A program made the position numbers and the translations under genes. The notes under the pieces were generated by a model that was not told where the DNA came from, searched no databases, and was given only the letters and a program-made list of their open reading frames with translations. DNA of 64,000 bases from Candidatus Bathyarchaeia archaeon (lineage in GTDB: Archaea; Thermoproteota; Bathyarchaeia; Bathyarchaeales; DTEX01): positions 66,872 to 130,871 of the forward strand of contig JAWBXB010000001.1 in assembly GCA_038868075.1 (NCBI GenBank), read 5' to 3'. Every line of letters begins with the position of its first letter. The first letter of the stretch is position 1. Below, in pieces: positions 1-9,127 of this stretch.

Positions 1-665
1 ATTACCTCATCGACATATTTTTTCATTATTTCTGAAAACTGTTTTATGATTTCAGGTGGATATGGTTGAACTCTTCTAAACTTCTCATCTAAAGCATCTT
101 CTGGGATAAATTGTTGAAGGGCAAAGCGCTTAGCTCCCCTCACAATCTCACCAATCTTCATTATATCCTCCTCCTCAACTATGCCTGGCACAACAGTATT
201 TCTAAACTCGTAGTCGACGTTACATCCTTTAAGCAAATTAATTGTCCTCAAAAGATTACCTACATCTTTAGCACCTAACAAATAATATTTTTCCAGCGAT
301 GTCTTAACATCCACCGCAACATAGTCCAGGTAATCTAGACATTTTTCTAATAAATCTGGGAAGAAACCGTTTGTATCAAGTTTAACCGAGAAACCTCTTT
401 CCTTAAGTCTCTTAATAAATAGCGGCGCATCATTATAGATTAATGGTTCACCGCCAGTTATGACAACAGCATCAATATACTTCTTCCTTGACTCCAATAT
501 TGCTAAAGCATCATCCTCAGATAAGAATGGTCCTTGAGGGTTCAGAACTATTCTCCAGTTTTGGCAGTACGGGCAACGTAGATTACAGCCTGGTGTAAAA
601 AGTATACTAGAAATTCTGCCAGGAAAATCAATTAAACTTGTCTTCTGTAGCCCGCTGAATTTCAT
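1..665 (-). CDS. nrdG: Anaerobic ribonucleotide reductase activating protein, radical SAM (partial, 3' end outside window)
   Basis: Reverse-strand reading from ATG at 665 gives MKFSGLQKTSLIDFPGR and then the radical SAM cluster motif CNLRCPYC (Cys27, Cys31, Cys34, CxxxCxxC), followed by QNW. The frame stays open to the window edge, so about 221 residues are visible and the C-terminus is missing. The family uses S-adenosylmethionine and a [4Fe-4S] cluster to install the glycyl radical on NrdD. It starts 42 bp after the stop of nrdD on the same strand, so the two are almost certainly co-transcribed. Function is secure from motif plus context. Confidence 0.93.
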   Translation of the reverse strand, partial: MKFSGLQKTSLIDFPGRISSILFTPGCNLRCPYCQNWRIVLNPQGPFLSEDDALAILESRKKYIDAVVITGGEPLIYNDAPLFIKRLKERGFSVKLDTNGFFPDLLEKCLDYLDYVAVDVKTSLEKYYLLGAKDVGNLLRTINLLKGCNVDYEFRNTVVPGIVEEEDIMKIGEIVRGAKRFALQQFIPEDALDEKFRRVQPYPPEIIKQFSEIMKKYVDEV

Positions 666-707
666 ATTCTAACCTTAATATTTTCCCACGCGAATTATCC
701 CTTTTTC

Positions 708-2843
708 TCATGCTGAGATAGCGGGAGCTATCATCTGAACAGCTCTATCAAATGTCTGTCTAATTCTAAACTCCGATTGTTTACCATCATTCCATTGATC
801 TACAGGTCTAAGATAGCCTACAACCCTTGAATATACTTCACATTTAGCATTACATCTTGGGCAGATCTTATACTCTCCACTTAAATATCCATGCGTTGGA
901 CATATGCTAAACGTTGGCGTCAAAGTAAAGTATGGTATACGATAGCTAAAGGATATCTTCTTAACTAGAGCTGCCGCAGCAGTCCATGAATAGATCCTCT
1001 CGCCAAGGAAGATGTGGAAGACTGTTCCGCCAGTATATAGTGGCTGTAGCTTATCTTGGTGATCAAGCGCCTCAAAGAGGTCACCAGTATAATCAACTGG
1101 CAAATGCGTTGAATTTGTATAGAATGGTTCAGCACCCTTAGAAAGATATCTTTCATTAGCCACTGTTATATCTGGATACTTCTTCTTATCCAGTCTGGCA
1201 AGTCTATACGATGCGCCTTCAGCAGGAGTTGCCTCTAAATTGTAAAGATTACCCGTCTCCTTCTGATATTCTAAGAGCCTCTCTCGCATAAACATTAATG
1301 TCTTAATCGCGAATTTTGTTCCTTCTTCAGTTGCAATTCCATAACCGAACATATTTAATAGCGCCTCATTCATACCTATTATGCCAATTGTTGAGAAGTG
1401 ATTCTTCCAATACTTACCATAAGCCTCCTTAACAAAGCGTAGATAATGCCTTGAGTATGGATATAATCCCTTCTCAGTAAATCTCTCGAGGATTTTACGC
1501 TTTATTTCCAGACTATCTTTAGCGAGATCCATTAGTTCGCCAAGTCTCTCAAAGAATTTATCCTCGTCCCGTGCCAAATAGCCGATTCTAGGCAGATTTA
1601 TTGTAACGACTCCAATAGAACCTGTGAGGGGATTAGCTCCGAAGAATCCTCCTCCCCGCTTACGTAGCTCTCTATTATCGATTCTTAAGCGGCAGCACAT
1701 GCTTCTTACATCTTCAGGCTTCATATCACTGTTAATGAAATTTGAAAAGTAGGGGACACCGTATTTAGCTGTTAACTCAAATATTTTCTGAGAGATCGGC
1801 GAATCCCATTCAAAATCCTTTGTTATATTATATGTGGGTATCGGAAAGGTGAAAACTCTTCCTCTAGCGTCGCCCTCAGCCATAACCTCAGCAAATGTCA
1901 TATTAAACATATCCATTTCATCCTGCATCTCACCATAAGTATCGTCAACGACCCTGCCGCCATAGACAACAGGCTCATCGCTCATGAAACCTGGAACCTT
2001 AAGGTCAAGAGTTATATTAGTGAAGGGTGTCTGGAAACCAACCCTTGTAGGAACATTAATGTTAAAGATAAATTCTTGAAGCGCTTGCTTAACCTCCTTG
2101 TAATCTAAGCCATCATAACGTATGAATGGTGCTAAGAAAGTATCAAAATTGCTGAATGCCTGTGCTCCAGCAGCCTCACCTTGTAGAGTATAAAAGAAGT
2201 TAATTACCTGCCCTAGGGCTGTTCTAAAGTGTCTTGGAGGTTTACTCTCAATCTTTCCATATACTCCACCAAATCCAGATAGGAGGAGTTCTCTCAGGTC
2301 CCATCCAACACAGTAAGGTCCTAGAACGCCCAGATCATGGATATGTATGTCTCCTGAGTGATGCGCTTCGCTGATATTAGGCGGATATATTCGGTTAGTC
2401 CAGTAGCGCTCAATAACCTTTGTTGTAAGATAATTGTTTAGTCCTTGAAGCGAAAAACTCATGTTTGAGTTTTCACGAACATACCAGTCTTCTAGATTAA
2501 GATATTGCTCAACAAGATCTGAGGAGCTTAATATTTCCGCCAGCTCCCTTAAATCCTGATGCTGCTTACGATATAAGATGTAAGCTTTAGCGGTCTTAGC
2601 ATGACCATTCTCAATAAGGACTTTCTCAACAACATCCTGTATCTCCTCAACTGTTGGTACACCATCCTCACCGAAGCGCTTCTTTAATTCTTCAACAACT
2701 TGATCGCTTAGGCGCCTAGCAAGCTCCCTATCTTTCCCGCCAACAGCCTTAGCGGCTCTCCAGATAGCATTAGTGATACGTTCCTGGTCGAAGGGTTCGA
2801 GCCGACCATCTCTTTTCCTCACATACTTCAAGGAATAGATCAC
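708..2843 (-). CDS. nrdD: Anaerobic (class III) ribonucleoside-triphosphate reductase, large subunit
   Basis: A 711-residue oxygen-sensitive reductase that makes deoxyribonucleotides. An ATP-cone allosteric domain occupies about residues 5-95 (KRDGRLEPFD). The body has the glycyl-radical barrel with cysteine motifs CVGWDL and MCCRLR. The C-terminus has a four-cysteine zinc site (Cys648, 661, 664, 668) followed by the glycyl radical loop RVVGYL, with Gly676 as the predicted radical residue. Length is normal for the family. It leads an operon with nrdG. No oxygen-dependent class I or II reductase is seen in the window, which fits an anaerobe. Confidence 0.97.
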   Translation of the reverse strand: MIYSLKYVRKRDGRLEPFDQERITNAIWRAAKAVGGKDRELARRLSDQVVEELKKRFGEDGVPTVEEIQDVVEKVLIENGHAKTAKAYILYRKQHQDLRELAEILSSSDLVEQYLNLEDWYVRENSNMSFSLQGLNNYLTTKVIERYWTNRIYPPNISEAHHSGDIHIHDLGVLGPYCVGWDLRELLLSGFGGVYGKIESKPPRHFRTALGQVINFFYTLQGEAAGAQAFSNFDTFLAPFIRYDGLDYKEVKQALQEFIFNINVPTRVGFQTPFTNITLDLKVPGFMSDEPVVYGGRVVDDTYGEMQDEMDMFNMTFAEVMAEGDARGRVFTFPIPTYNITKDFEWDSPISQKIFELTAKYGVPYFSNFINSDMKPEDVRSMCCRLRIDNRELRKRGGGFFGANPLTGSIGVVTINLPRIGYLARDEDKFFERLGELMDLAKDSLEIKRKILERFTEKGLYPYSRHYLRFVKEAYGKYWKNHFSTIGIIGMNEALLNMFGYGIATEEGTKFAIKTLMFMRERLLEYQKETGNLYNLEATPAEGASYRLARLDKKKYPDITVANERYLSKGAEPFYTNSTHLPVDYTGDLFEALDHQDKLQPLYTGGTVFHIFLGERIYSWTAAAALVKKISFSYRIPYFTLTPTFSICPTHGYLSGEYKICPRCNAKCEVYSRVVGYLRPVDQWNDGKQSEFRIRQTFDRAVQMIAPAISA

Positions 2844-3140
2844 CTCAGATGGAAACTCTATGGATAGCGAATCAATACCGCATTAGTACTATAGAATATG
2901 AGATTATACAAAAACTTAAATTTAATTGTCAAAAATTTTAGACTATGAGAAAAGTCAAAAACTTGGAAAAAAGGTGAAAAGGATTAAAAATGACAATATT
3001 TCAATTACTTTAGATTTCCCTTAATCTAGCAATATCTTGACTTTACATATTCACTTTAACTTTATTTCTAGACTTGATAATTTTAATCATTTTACTGTCA
3101 TCAGCAACATTTAAGCAAGGCTTAATGCTTCTATATTAAT
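2844..3140. other. Intergenic region upstream of nrdD, AT-rich
   Basis: About 300 bases of very AT-rich DNA between the divergent nrdD gene and the small gene starting near 3162. It must hold both promoters. I see no clear RNA gene, repeat or operator in it, and no TATA box I can place with confidence. Confidence 0.5.
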
Positions 3141-3161
3141 TTGGCAAGAGAGGAAGAGGTT

Positions 3162-3416
3162 ATGGCGAAAATCCTGCTAGACGAGATGTATTCCGGTCTC
3201 AAAGAATATTTTGAGGTTTTAGGTTGGGAGGTTTTAACTGTCCATGAAGTTGGTCTTCAGGGGGCTAGGGATAAGGATATAGTGTTATATGCAAAGAAGA
3301 ATGACTTGATACTCGTGACTCAAGATCAAAAAATAGCTGATATGGCGGATATTCTTCAGGTTAAATGCATATTAATATCGGGTGGATTAATAGCAAAAAT
3401 AGCGATGCAAAAATAA
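3162..3416 (+). CDS. Small PIN-like (DUF5615/Mut7-C type) protein
   Basis: The ATG at 3162 gives an 84-residue protein beginning MAKILLDEMYSGL. A TTG 21 bases upstream is also open, but the purine-rich GAGGAAGAGG just before 3162 looks like the ribosome binding site, so I prefer the shorter form. The acidic motif LLDEM near the start and LVTQDQKIAD in the middle are typical of small PIN-like proteins, which carry acidic metal-binding residues of a nuclease fold and often act as toxins. No partner antitoxin gene is visible next to it. Family assignment is by motif and length. Confidence 0.7.
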   Translation: MAKILLDEMYSGLKEYFEVLGWEVLTVHEVGLQGARDKDIVLYAKKNDLILVTQDQKIADMADILQVKCILISGGLIAKIAMQK

Positions 3417-3474
3417 GGGAAAAGTATCCTGAAATAAATAAAACATTGACTATTTGATTGAATATTTCTGGAAG

Positions 3475-4161
3475 TTACTCTCTTATCTTATAATAAGAGA
3501 CTTTGTAGAGTGAAGACCACTGTGATGCTCCCCTGTCTATATAGAACAAATGCCCAGTGGAGCCATAAGCTGTAAACCCATACATTAACCCAACATTACT
3601 TTCCCATGTTAATTTCAAGTCTATTATAAGAGATAATATAACAGCTACAGGTTTTATTTTTTTAAGAGTTCTACTTAAAATATCTATAAAGAAGCCAGCA
3701 TTCACACCCGATTCATAATTGGTATAAATGCTAGACATTTCAGAGTACATTGCCTCGTTAAAACCTATTCCATATTCTATAGCTACTGTCTCATAATTTA
3801 CCTTAGCATCTTCACCGCCTTCGTATTTTATTGTTTCGGGCTTAAAATTACGCCAAAATACCTTATATTCCTCACGCATAATATTGTTGCCAGATCTATA
3901 TATCCAGTGTTCAAAGCGGTACGTAGCCTCCATAGATATTCTTCCAACACTATTCTCATACACCATACCTGCAGCACTGTTTGCTTTTGCACTGGAGAGC
4001 CCTAAAAATCCCCCGATATCCTATTCACCAACACTAAAAAGGAAAATGTCAACCCCAACCTTTAATGTGTGGCCAGATTCATAGCCACCCTCTCTCCCCT
4101 CCTTTATATATCTTGAAAATTGACATATATAACTTTTATAACTTTTCTCTTTAAAGGTAGC
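3475..4161 (-). pseudogene. Decayed gene of unknown function with an in-frame amber codon
   Basis: An open frame of 163 residues starts at ATG 3966 and is rich in Tyr, Glu and Gly. The same frame continues upstream through 18 sense codons to a TAG at 4021-4023, then through a further protein-like stretch (GYESGHTLKVGVDIF) back to a TGA at 4162-4164. No ATG, GTG or TTG lies between TGA and TAG, so the 5' end is missing. The simplest reading is a truncated gene in which a sense codon (perhaps Tyr TAT) became TAG. I do not recognise the family. The 163-residue part could still be made from ATG 3966. Confidence 0.5.
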
Positions 4162-4253
4162 TCAGCGGCTTAGGACCTTTTCCTTAAAAATTCTCCATAT
4201 TCAGAATTATAGTATTGGGGATAAAATTTTTATCTATCCTTTTTTCTATTTTT

Positions 4254-4338
4254 AGAGCGAGGGAGCCTAGGGGGATAGTGGTTCCAGAGAGTTTGCTGGA
4301 ATTTATTTGGCCCCCGTTTTGGCCCCCTCCCTCGCTCT
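4254..4338 (+). other. Strong GC-rich hairpin, candidate structured RNA or cis element
   Basis: Positions 4254-4265 (AGAGCGAGGGAG) are perfectly complementary to 4327-4338, closing an 85-base element. Inside are GGGGG/CCCCC arms and a smaller perfect stem, TTCCAG/CTGGAA, with an 8-base loop. The right side contains a tandem TTGGCCCCC. The element is far more GC-rich than its flanks. It lies between the ParB/SerK-like gene and the decayed gene, about 100 bases past the stop of the former. A run of T precedes it on the + strand and none follows, so it does not look like a simple terminator. Strand of any transcript is unknown. Confidence 0.5.
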
Positions 4339-4444
4339 ATTTTGAGATTCTTTGTCGGATTTAGATATGTCTATTTTTGGGTTTACTAGATATATCTTTG
4401 GGTGAAGAAGAATTTTGAAATAATTCTTACTTTTTAAGTTAGGG

Positions 4445-4894
4445 CTACTTAAGTGATTCAAGCGGTATATCTATTCTCCTTTGTATATATGATATATGCT
4501 TGATGTTATTTGACAGTTTTACGTAATGCCACGTTGATTTTGGATCGAAGAGATTATTGTTTAAAGCTGCTTCGATAACCTTATCTTTAGTTATTTCAAT
4601 ATTTTTAACCATAGCCTTTAAGCCTATCTTATCGCACATATAGTCTACATAGCATACCGGTATCTTTACACAACCGAGCAGTCGTAATGCTTCAACCCTA
4701 TGATGCCCATCAATTATAACATTAGTTTTTTCATCAACGACAATGGGTCTTTTAAGAAAGCCATCAGACCATATCTCATCTTTTAGAGCCTTAAGCCTAA
4801 AACTATCAGTACGTTCATGAGCCTTAAGGCTTGAGATATCAACTAAGCATATGCGTGTTCTGATTAAAGCATTATTGTTCTTTTTTGATACCAA
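4445..4894 (-). CDS. ParB/sulfiredoxin-fold protein, SerK/SbnI-like
   Basis: 149 residues. The motif IIDGHHRVEAL in the middle is the hallmark of the ParB N-terminal (ParB/Srx) fold. The later segment FDPKSTWHYV resembles the PPKST-H motif of archaeal free-serine kinases (SerK) and SbnI, whose members are often annotated ParB. It is shorter than typical SerK (about 240 residues) and lacks a separate helix-turn-helix domain, so a chromosome-partitioning role is unlikely. A small-molecule kinase or regulator role is an inference. It stands alone on this strand, with the hairpin at 4254-4338 downstream. Confidence 0.65.
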   Translation of the reverse strand: MVSKKNNNALIRTRICLVDISSLKAHERTDSFRLKALKDEIWSDGFLKRPIVVDEKTNVIIDGHHRVEALRLLGCVKIPVCYVDYMCDKIGLKAMVKNIEITKDKVIEAALNNNLFDPKSTWHYVKLSNNIKHISYIQRRIDIPLESLK

Positions 4895-4974
4895 CTTTAA
4901 CCACTAACAAGATGATATTTGTGTTTATATGTAATATTTAAAACTTTTCAGCACAATTATGTACATAAAGTTTT

Positions 4975-5766
4975 CTAAATAAAATGCAAGCACATAATAA
5001 ATAGACCTAGAAACAAGGAATAAAAAGCGAACAAATGAAATTTATAAAGGAACTTATGGAGGATCTTTAGGGAAAAGTATCCCAGAAGCATTGCAACAAA
5101 GGATCCTATAAGCAAGCTTAATGGATCGATCCCAGCCGTTAAGAGGGCATTAGTCTGATAGTACATTGTTACTATCAGTGCTCCAAGTATAGCTGGAATT
5201 GATAATAGAAATGAAAATTTAAACGCCTCCTCATAATTTATGCCAAGTATCAGAGCAACTGATATTGTTAAACCGCTTCTTGAGAGACCAGGTATAATGG
5301 AGAGACCCTGTGCTACACCAATTATGATTGCCGACTTAAAGTCTACATAATTTTTGGTATGCTTCCCTATTTTGGAGAAATAAATAACTAAGCCAGACGA
5401 CACAAAAGCAATGGCAAGCAGAATACTTTCTTGAAAAACATTCTCTAAAAACTTAAGAATAAAGAGACCTATAATTGCCGTTGGTATTAGACCAGCAATT
5501 ATTCGAAGAGCTAAATAGCCTTCTTTAGATTTAAAATCAAGTTTTACAAATGTTACAAAAATTTTCCATGTCTCGTATCTAAAATAAAATATTGTTACGA
5601 TAAGAGTACCTAGGTGTAAAGCAATATCAAAGAGGACAGGAGGACTTAATCCGAGAAAAACCTCAATTATTTTCAAGTGTCCAGTGCTCGATACTGGTAA
5701 CCATTCAGTCAAACCTTGAATTATACCTAACAATATTATTTTAACATTTGTTTCCAATTTCATCAC
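4975..5766 (-). CDS. uppP: Undecaprenyl-diphosphatase family (UppP/BacA), polyprenyl-diphosphate phosphatase
   Basis: A 263-residue, strongly hydrophobic membrane protein with the two family signatures: LTEWLPVSSTGH near residues 20-31 and PGLSRSG around 158-164. These carry the catalytic Glu, Ser/His and Arg residues. The family removes one phosphate from C55-type polyprenyl diphosphate to recycle the lipid carrier. In archaea the substrate is presumably the dolichyl-type carrier used for glycosylation. Length is normal for the family. It is not in an evident operon. Confidence 0.93.
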   Translation of the reverse strand: MMKLETNVKIILLGIIQGLTEWLPVSSTGHLKIIEVFLGLSPPVLFDIALHLGTLIVTIFYFRYETWKIFVTFVKLDFKSKEGYLALRIIAGLIPTAIIGLFILKFLENVFQESILLAIAFVSSGLVIYFSKIGKHTKNYVDFKSAIIIGVAQGLSIIPGLSRSGLTISVALILGINYEEAFKFSFLLSIPAILGALIVTMYYQTNALLTAGIDPLSLLIGSFVAMLLGYFSLKILHKFLYKFHLFAFYSLFLGLFIMCLHFI

Positions 5767-5974
5767 GAGGTTGGATTAAATTACAAAGATATTATTATAG
5801 TGTTTAGTATCTTCTTAATATCTTTGGGGCTTTAAATCTCGTCCTCCCTCGAAGTGCTCAGATAAATGAATCTGAAAAATACAGTAGTGAAGATCTTCTA
5901 GAAGTATGTGGAGGGCTCTAAAGTATTTTCCTAGAGACATATGAAAAAGCATAAATTACCTTGGGGATGCTAGA

Positions 5975-6390
5975 ATGAAGTATGATGTTAAAATAAGATC
6001 TATGGAAAATATTTATAATGCATTTATATTCAGTAATCTTATAGAGAAGATTAAAAAGATAAAAAAGATCCCTCTAAATCAAAAACCTTCTGCTGGCTGT
6101 AACACGTGATCCAGTAATAGTCTATACCACGGATTTGAGGATAAGAGTATAAGACAGATTGCAAATCTCATATATGATTATGTCTCGAGCGATGTAGGGA
6201 TAGTCTCCCTCTTTAGAGTAACTGAGGAAAAGGCGTCAAAAATTATTGCACAGGGATTGGGACATAATCGTGGGCTGAGGCACCATGTTGAGCCTATAGA
6301 TGTAATGTATGAGGGGTTAATTGAACATAACAACTTAAGGAACGATAGATTCTGCGACAACTTATAAGAAGAATGCTTGATGGAGAGTAA
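5975..6390 (+). pseudogene. Remnant of a zinc metalloprotease (archaemetzincin/DUF6775-like)
   Basis: Protein-like sequence is spread over several frames. It opens at ATG 5975 (MKYDVKIRSMEN), hits a stop after about 43 codons, continues in another frame (AVTRDPVIVYTTDLRI), and shifts again to a long stretch containing VSLFRVTEEKA, GLGHNRGLRHH and FCDN. After one more shift it ends RRMLDGE-stop at 6390. The order VVSL, then G-GHxxGLxH, then FC-NC is that of archaeal metzincin-type peptidases, but the HExxH glutamate motif is already spoiled (QGLGH). At least three frame breaks make it a dead gene. The minus-strand open frame across 6178-6447 is a shadow. Confidence 0.6.
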
Positions 6391-6394
6391 AAAT

Positions 6395-7321
6395 TTAAGA
6401 ACAACGTACAAAATATTCATAGGCTTCACTAATACTGCTAACTTCATATACCCTCATATTATAGCCTCTTTGACTCAAATATTCCTGCAGACTCACTTTA
6501 ACTGGCTCTAAAGTTATGAATGTAAATGGCGGTACGCTCTTTTCAACACGCTTATAAACAGTAATAACCCCCTGGCCTTTAGGAACCAAGAATATTGTTC
6601 CTCCCTTAGCAGCTGCAGCCTCAGCTTTCTCAGCCACACCTCCAACTTTACCTATTGTACCATCCGGCATTACCGTGCCAGTTATAAATATTTCATCAGA
6701 TAACCTCCTTCCCTCTATTGCAGCAATTATCGCTATCGCTATAGCTGCACCAGCACTTGGGCCATCAACAATATAAACCTCCTCTTGAGCCAAAATAGTT
6801 ATTATAACATCCGTGCTACTCAATGGTTTCGCAGTAAACTTCTCAGCTACACGTAAGGCTGTTTGAGCACTTGTTTGTAAGTCTATACCTATACGTGGTA
6901 CTGTATTCACTAAAACTCTTCCAGAGCCTATGCGGAGCTCAACTTTACATCTTAAAACTAAGCCTTCGTATCGAATCGTAAAGAAACCTTCAGGCAACTC
7001 TCTCACAGCAACTATATTTATTTCAGTTTCTCCAATTAGACTTATATTTGTCTCCAGCCCTCTAATGAATGAAGAATAATACTCTGCCTGGAGCCTATAA
7101 TATTCAACTTGACTCCTTAAGTTCTCGATTTCCTGACGAAGATTAACAATTGTGGAAGATAAGTTCTCATTCTGCACTAATAAAGTTTTAATTTGATCCA
7201 TTAGACTATTATTTTGTCTGAGGACCAATGTTAACTCATAAACCATTATGAGGTTTACTAGGAGACTGAGTATCAAAGCCAGCGATAATACCTTCTGATT
7301 TATCATCCGCAGCATTAGCAT
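6395..7321 (-). CDS. Membrane-anchored Lon-like (S16) protease lacking the ATPase domain
   Basis: 308 residues. A hydrophobic segment at about residues 10-30 is an uncleaved anchor. A coiled coil follows (about 35-80, heptad-rich Leu/Ile/Val). The C-terminal half is the S16 peptidase domain with the catalytic serine in DGPSAGAA (Ser189) and lysine in GGVAEKAEAA (Lys232), the Ser-Lys dyad. No AAA+ module is present, unlike LonB. Later start codons (residue 3 or 6) are possible. It is divergent from the thermosome gene at 7426 with about 100 bp between them, so it may share stress control. Its substrates are unknown. Confidence 0.88.
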   Translation of the reverse strand: MLMLRMINQKVLSLALILSLLVNLIMVYELTLVLRQNNSLMDQIKTLLVQNENLSSTIVNLRQEIENLRSQVEYYRLQAEYYSSFIRGLETNISLIGETEINIVAVRELPEGFFTIRYEGLVLRCKVELRIGSGRVLVNTVPRIGIDLQTSAQTALRVAEKFTAKPLSSTDVIITILAQEEVYIVDGPSAGAAIAIAIIAAIEGRRLSDEIFITGTVMPDGTIGKVGGVAEKAEAAAAKGGTIFLVPKGQGVITVYKRVEKSVPPFTFITLEPVKVSLQEYLSQRGYNMRVYEVSSISEAYEYFVRCS

Positions 7322-7361
7322 TCACTCCGTTAAACTTATCTTTAACTTGTTAATATATTGT

Positions 7362-7388
7362 AAACGAAAAATATATAAGTTCAACTAA
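7362..7388 (+). promoter_or_regulatory. Promoter of thermosome gene 1, with motif shared with 13131-13158
   Basis: Contains AAACGAAAAATATATAAG followed by TTCAACTAAA, about 38 bases before the thermosome ATG. AAAAATATATAAG is a good archaeal TATA box with preceding purines as BRE. Almost the same string occurs upstream of the winged-helix regulator gene at 13204, which suggests a shared control site in addition to the basal TATA box. Confidence 0.65.
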
Positions 7389-7425
7389 ATCAATTAATAC
7401 TAAACCAAAATGTGAGGGACCTTTT

Positions 7426-9063
7426 ATGGCAGCAGCTGGCGGAATACCCGTCTTAATATTAAAGGAGGGTTCAACAAGATCCAGAGGGAAAGAAGCTCAA
7501 CATAACAATATTATGGCGGCTAGGGTAATCGCTGAAGCCGTCAAGAGCTCGCTTGGTCCACGGGGCATGGATAAAATGCTTGTTGACAGCCTCGGAGACA
7601 TAACGATTACTAGCGATGGTAAAACGATTCTTGACGAGATGGAGGTTGAGCATCCCGCTGCGAAGATGATGGTTGAGGTTGCCAAGACCCAAGATAAGGA
7701 GGTTGGTGATGGAACAACAACAGCTGTTGTTGTTGCTGGTGAGTTGCTGACTAAGGCTGAGGAACTACTGAATAAGAATGTTCACCCAACAGTGATAATT
7801 GACGGATATAAGAAAGCAGCTGACAAAGCATTAGAGGTCTTAGAGAAAATAGCGATACCAATTGACCCAACAGATAAAGAAGCCCTGAAGAAGATCGCGA
7901 TGACATCGATGGCAAGCAAGCTTGTATCCGAAAACCGTGAACACTTAGCTAACATAGCCGTTGACGCGGTACTCCACGTAGCCCAGAAAATCGGTGACCA
8001 ATATAAAGTAGACCTAGACGACATACTAGTCCAAAAGAAGCCTGGAGAATCAATAACGGATACCGCGCTCATTAAAGGCATGGTTCTAGATAAGGAGGTT
8101 GTTCATCCCGGTATGCCTAAGCGCGTTGAGAAGGCTAGGATAGCCCTACTAGACTGTCCACTAGAGATCGAGAAGACAGAGTTCGATGCAAAAATAAATA
8201 TTGAGACACCGGAGCAGATGGAGGCCTTCATACGTGAGGAGGAGAATATGCTGCGTAATATGGTTGAGAAGATTAAGAGGGCTGGTGCTAATGTCGTTAT
8301 ATGCCAGAAGGGTATAGATGATATGGCACAGCACTTCCTGGCAAGGGAGAGAATTTTAGCGGTTAGGCGGGCTAAGAAGTCCGATATGGAGAAGCTCGCT
8401 AAAGCGACTGGTGGTCGTATTGTTACTAATCTTGATGATCTTAAGCCTGAGGATTTAGGTTATGCTGAGCTTGTTGAGGAGCGTAAGATAGGGGAGGACA
8501 AAATGGTATTCATCGAAGGATGCAAAGATCCTCGAGCCGTCGCCATTCTAATAAGAGGTGGAACTGAGAGAGTTGTCGATGAGGCAGAGCGTTCAATACA
8601 TGATGCGCTATGCGTTGTCCGAGACGTTGTTCAGGAACCGAAGATTCTAGCTGGTGGTGGAGCCCCAGAAATAGAGGTTGCAAGAGCGTTAAAGGAGTAT
8701 GCGAGCAGTCTTTCTGGCAGAGAGCAATTGGCTGCGCAAAGTTTCGCTGAAGCAATAGAGGTTGTTCCTACAGCTCTAGCTGAAAATGCTGGCTTGGATC
8801 CAATTGATATCCTCTCTGAATTGAGGGCTAGACATGAGAAAGGTGAGATATGGGCTGGCGTAGACGTATTCGGCGGAAAGGTTAAGGATATGCGTGAACT
8901 AGATGTTTACGAGCCGCTAGCCGTTAAGAGACAAGTGATTAAGTCCGCTACTGAGGCTGCAACAATGATACTGAAGATCGATGACGTCATAGCTGCTGGA
9001 AAAATGAAAACGCCTAAAACTCCTAAGGAGAGCGAGAAAACTGAGAGCGGAGAATTCGACTAA
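7426..9063 (+). CDS. thsA: Thermosome (group II chaperonin) subunit 1
   Basis: 545 residues, normal for the family. Conserved ATP-site motifs are present: [12 protein letters not shown] near residues 43-54 and GDGTTTAVV around 90-98. The acidic/Gly-poor tail ends SGEFD. The protein forms an ATP-driven eight- or nine-membered double ring that refolds proteins in the cytosol. It is a clear paralogue of the convergent gene at 11402-13063, with tracts of exact nucleotide identity. The A/B naming is arbitrary. It is divergent from the Lon-like protease gene. Confidence 0.97.
   Translation: MAAAGGIPVLILKEGSTRSRGKEAQHNNIMAARVIAEAVKSSLGPRGMDKMLVDSLGDITITSDGKTILDEMEVEHPAAKMMVEVAKTQDKEVGDGTTTAVVVAGELLTKAEELLNKNVHPTVIIDGYKKAADKALEVLEKIAIPIDPTDKEALKKIAMTSMASKLVSENREHLANIAVDAVLHVAQKIGDQYKVDLDDILVQKKPGESITDTALIKGMVLDKEVVHPGMPKRVEKARIALLDCPLEIEKTEFDAKINIETPEQMEAFIREEENMLRNMVEKIKRAGANVVICQKGIDDMAQHFLARERILAVRRAKKSDMEKLAKATGGRIVTNLDDLKPEDLGYAELVEERKIGEDKMVFIEGCKDPRAVAILIRGGTERVVDEAERSIHDALCVVRDVVQEPKILAGGGAPEIEVARALKEYASSLSGREQLAAQSFAEAIEVVPTALAENAGLDPIDILSELRARHEKGEIWAGVDVFGGKVKDMRELDVYEPLAVKRQVIKSATEAATMILKIDDVIAAGKMKTPKTPKESEKTESGEFD
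8404..8528 (+). repeat. 125-bp exact inverted repeat shared by the two thermosome genes
   Basis: The coding stretch starting GCGACTGGTGGTCGTATTG is identical base for base to the reverse complement of 11949-12073, including all third codon positions. Three further exact tracts pair 7550-7604 with 12873-12927, 7642-7697 with 12780-12835, and 8248-8339 with about 12139-12229. Between tracts the two genes differ at many synonymous sites. Confidence 0.85.
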
Positions 9064-9127
9064 ATAAATTAATTTCAGAAAAAGCCTAAACCCCTAATAT
9101 TTTTGTCATCATTTCCCATTTTTGGTG

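Noticed and set aside
4021-4023. Pyrrolysine codon
   Set aside because: There is no start codon upstream, no other in-frame TAG in a sound gene, and no pyl gene in the window; a nonsense mutation is more likely.
4156-4178. tRNA-like D-arm string (TAGCTCAGCGGCTTAGG) in the intergenic region
   Set aside because: No acceptor, anticodon or T arm can be found around it on either strand, and the GCTC arm has no matching GAGC. It is at most a tRNA fragment, more likely chance.
6178-6447. Minus-strand open frame of 89 codons
   Set aside because: It is a shadow of the metalloprotease remnant on the + strand and overlaps the 3' end of the Lon-like gene; no family, no ribosome binding site.
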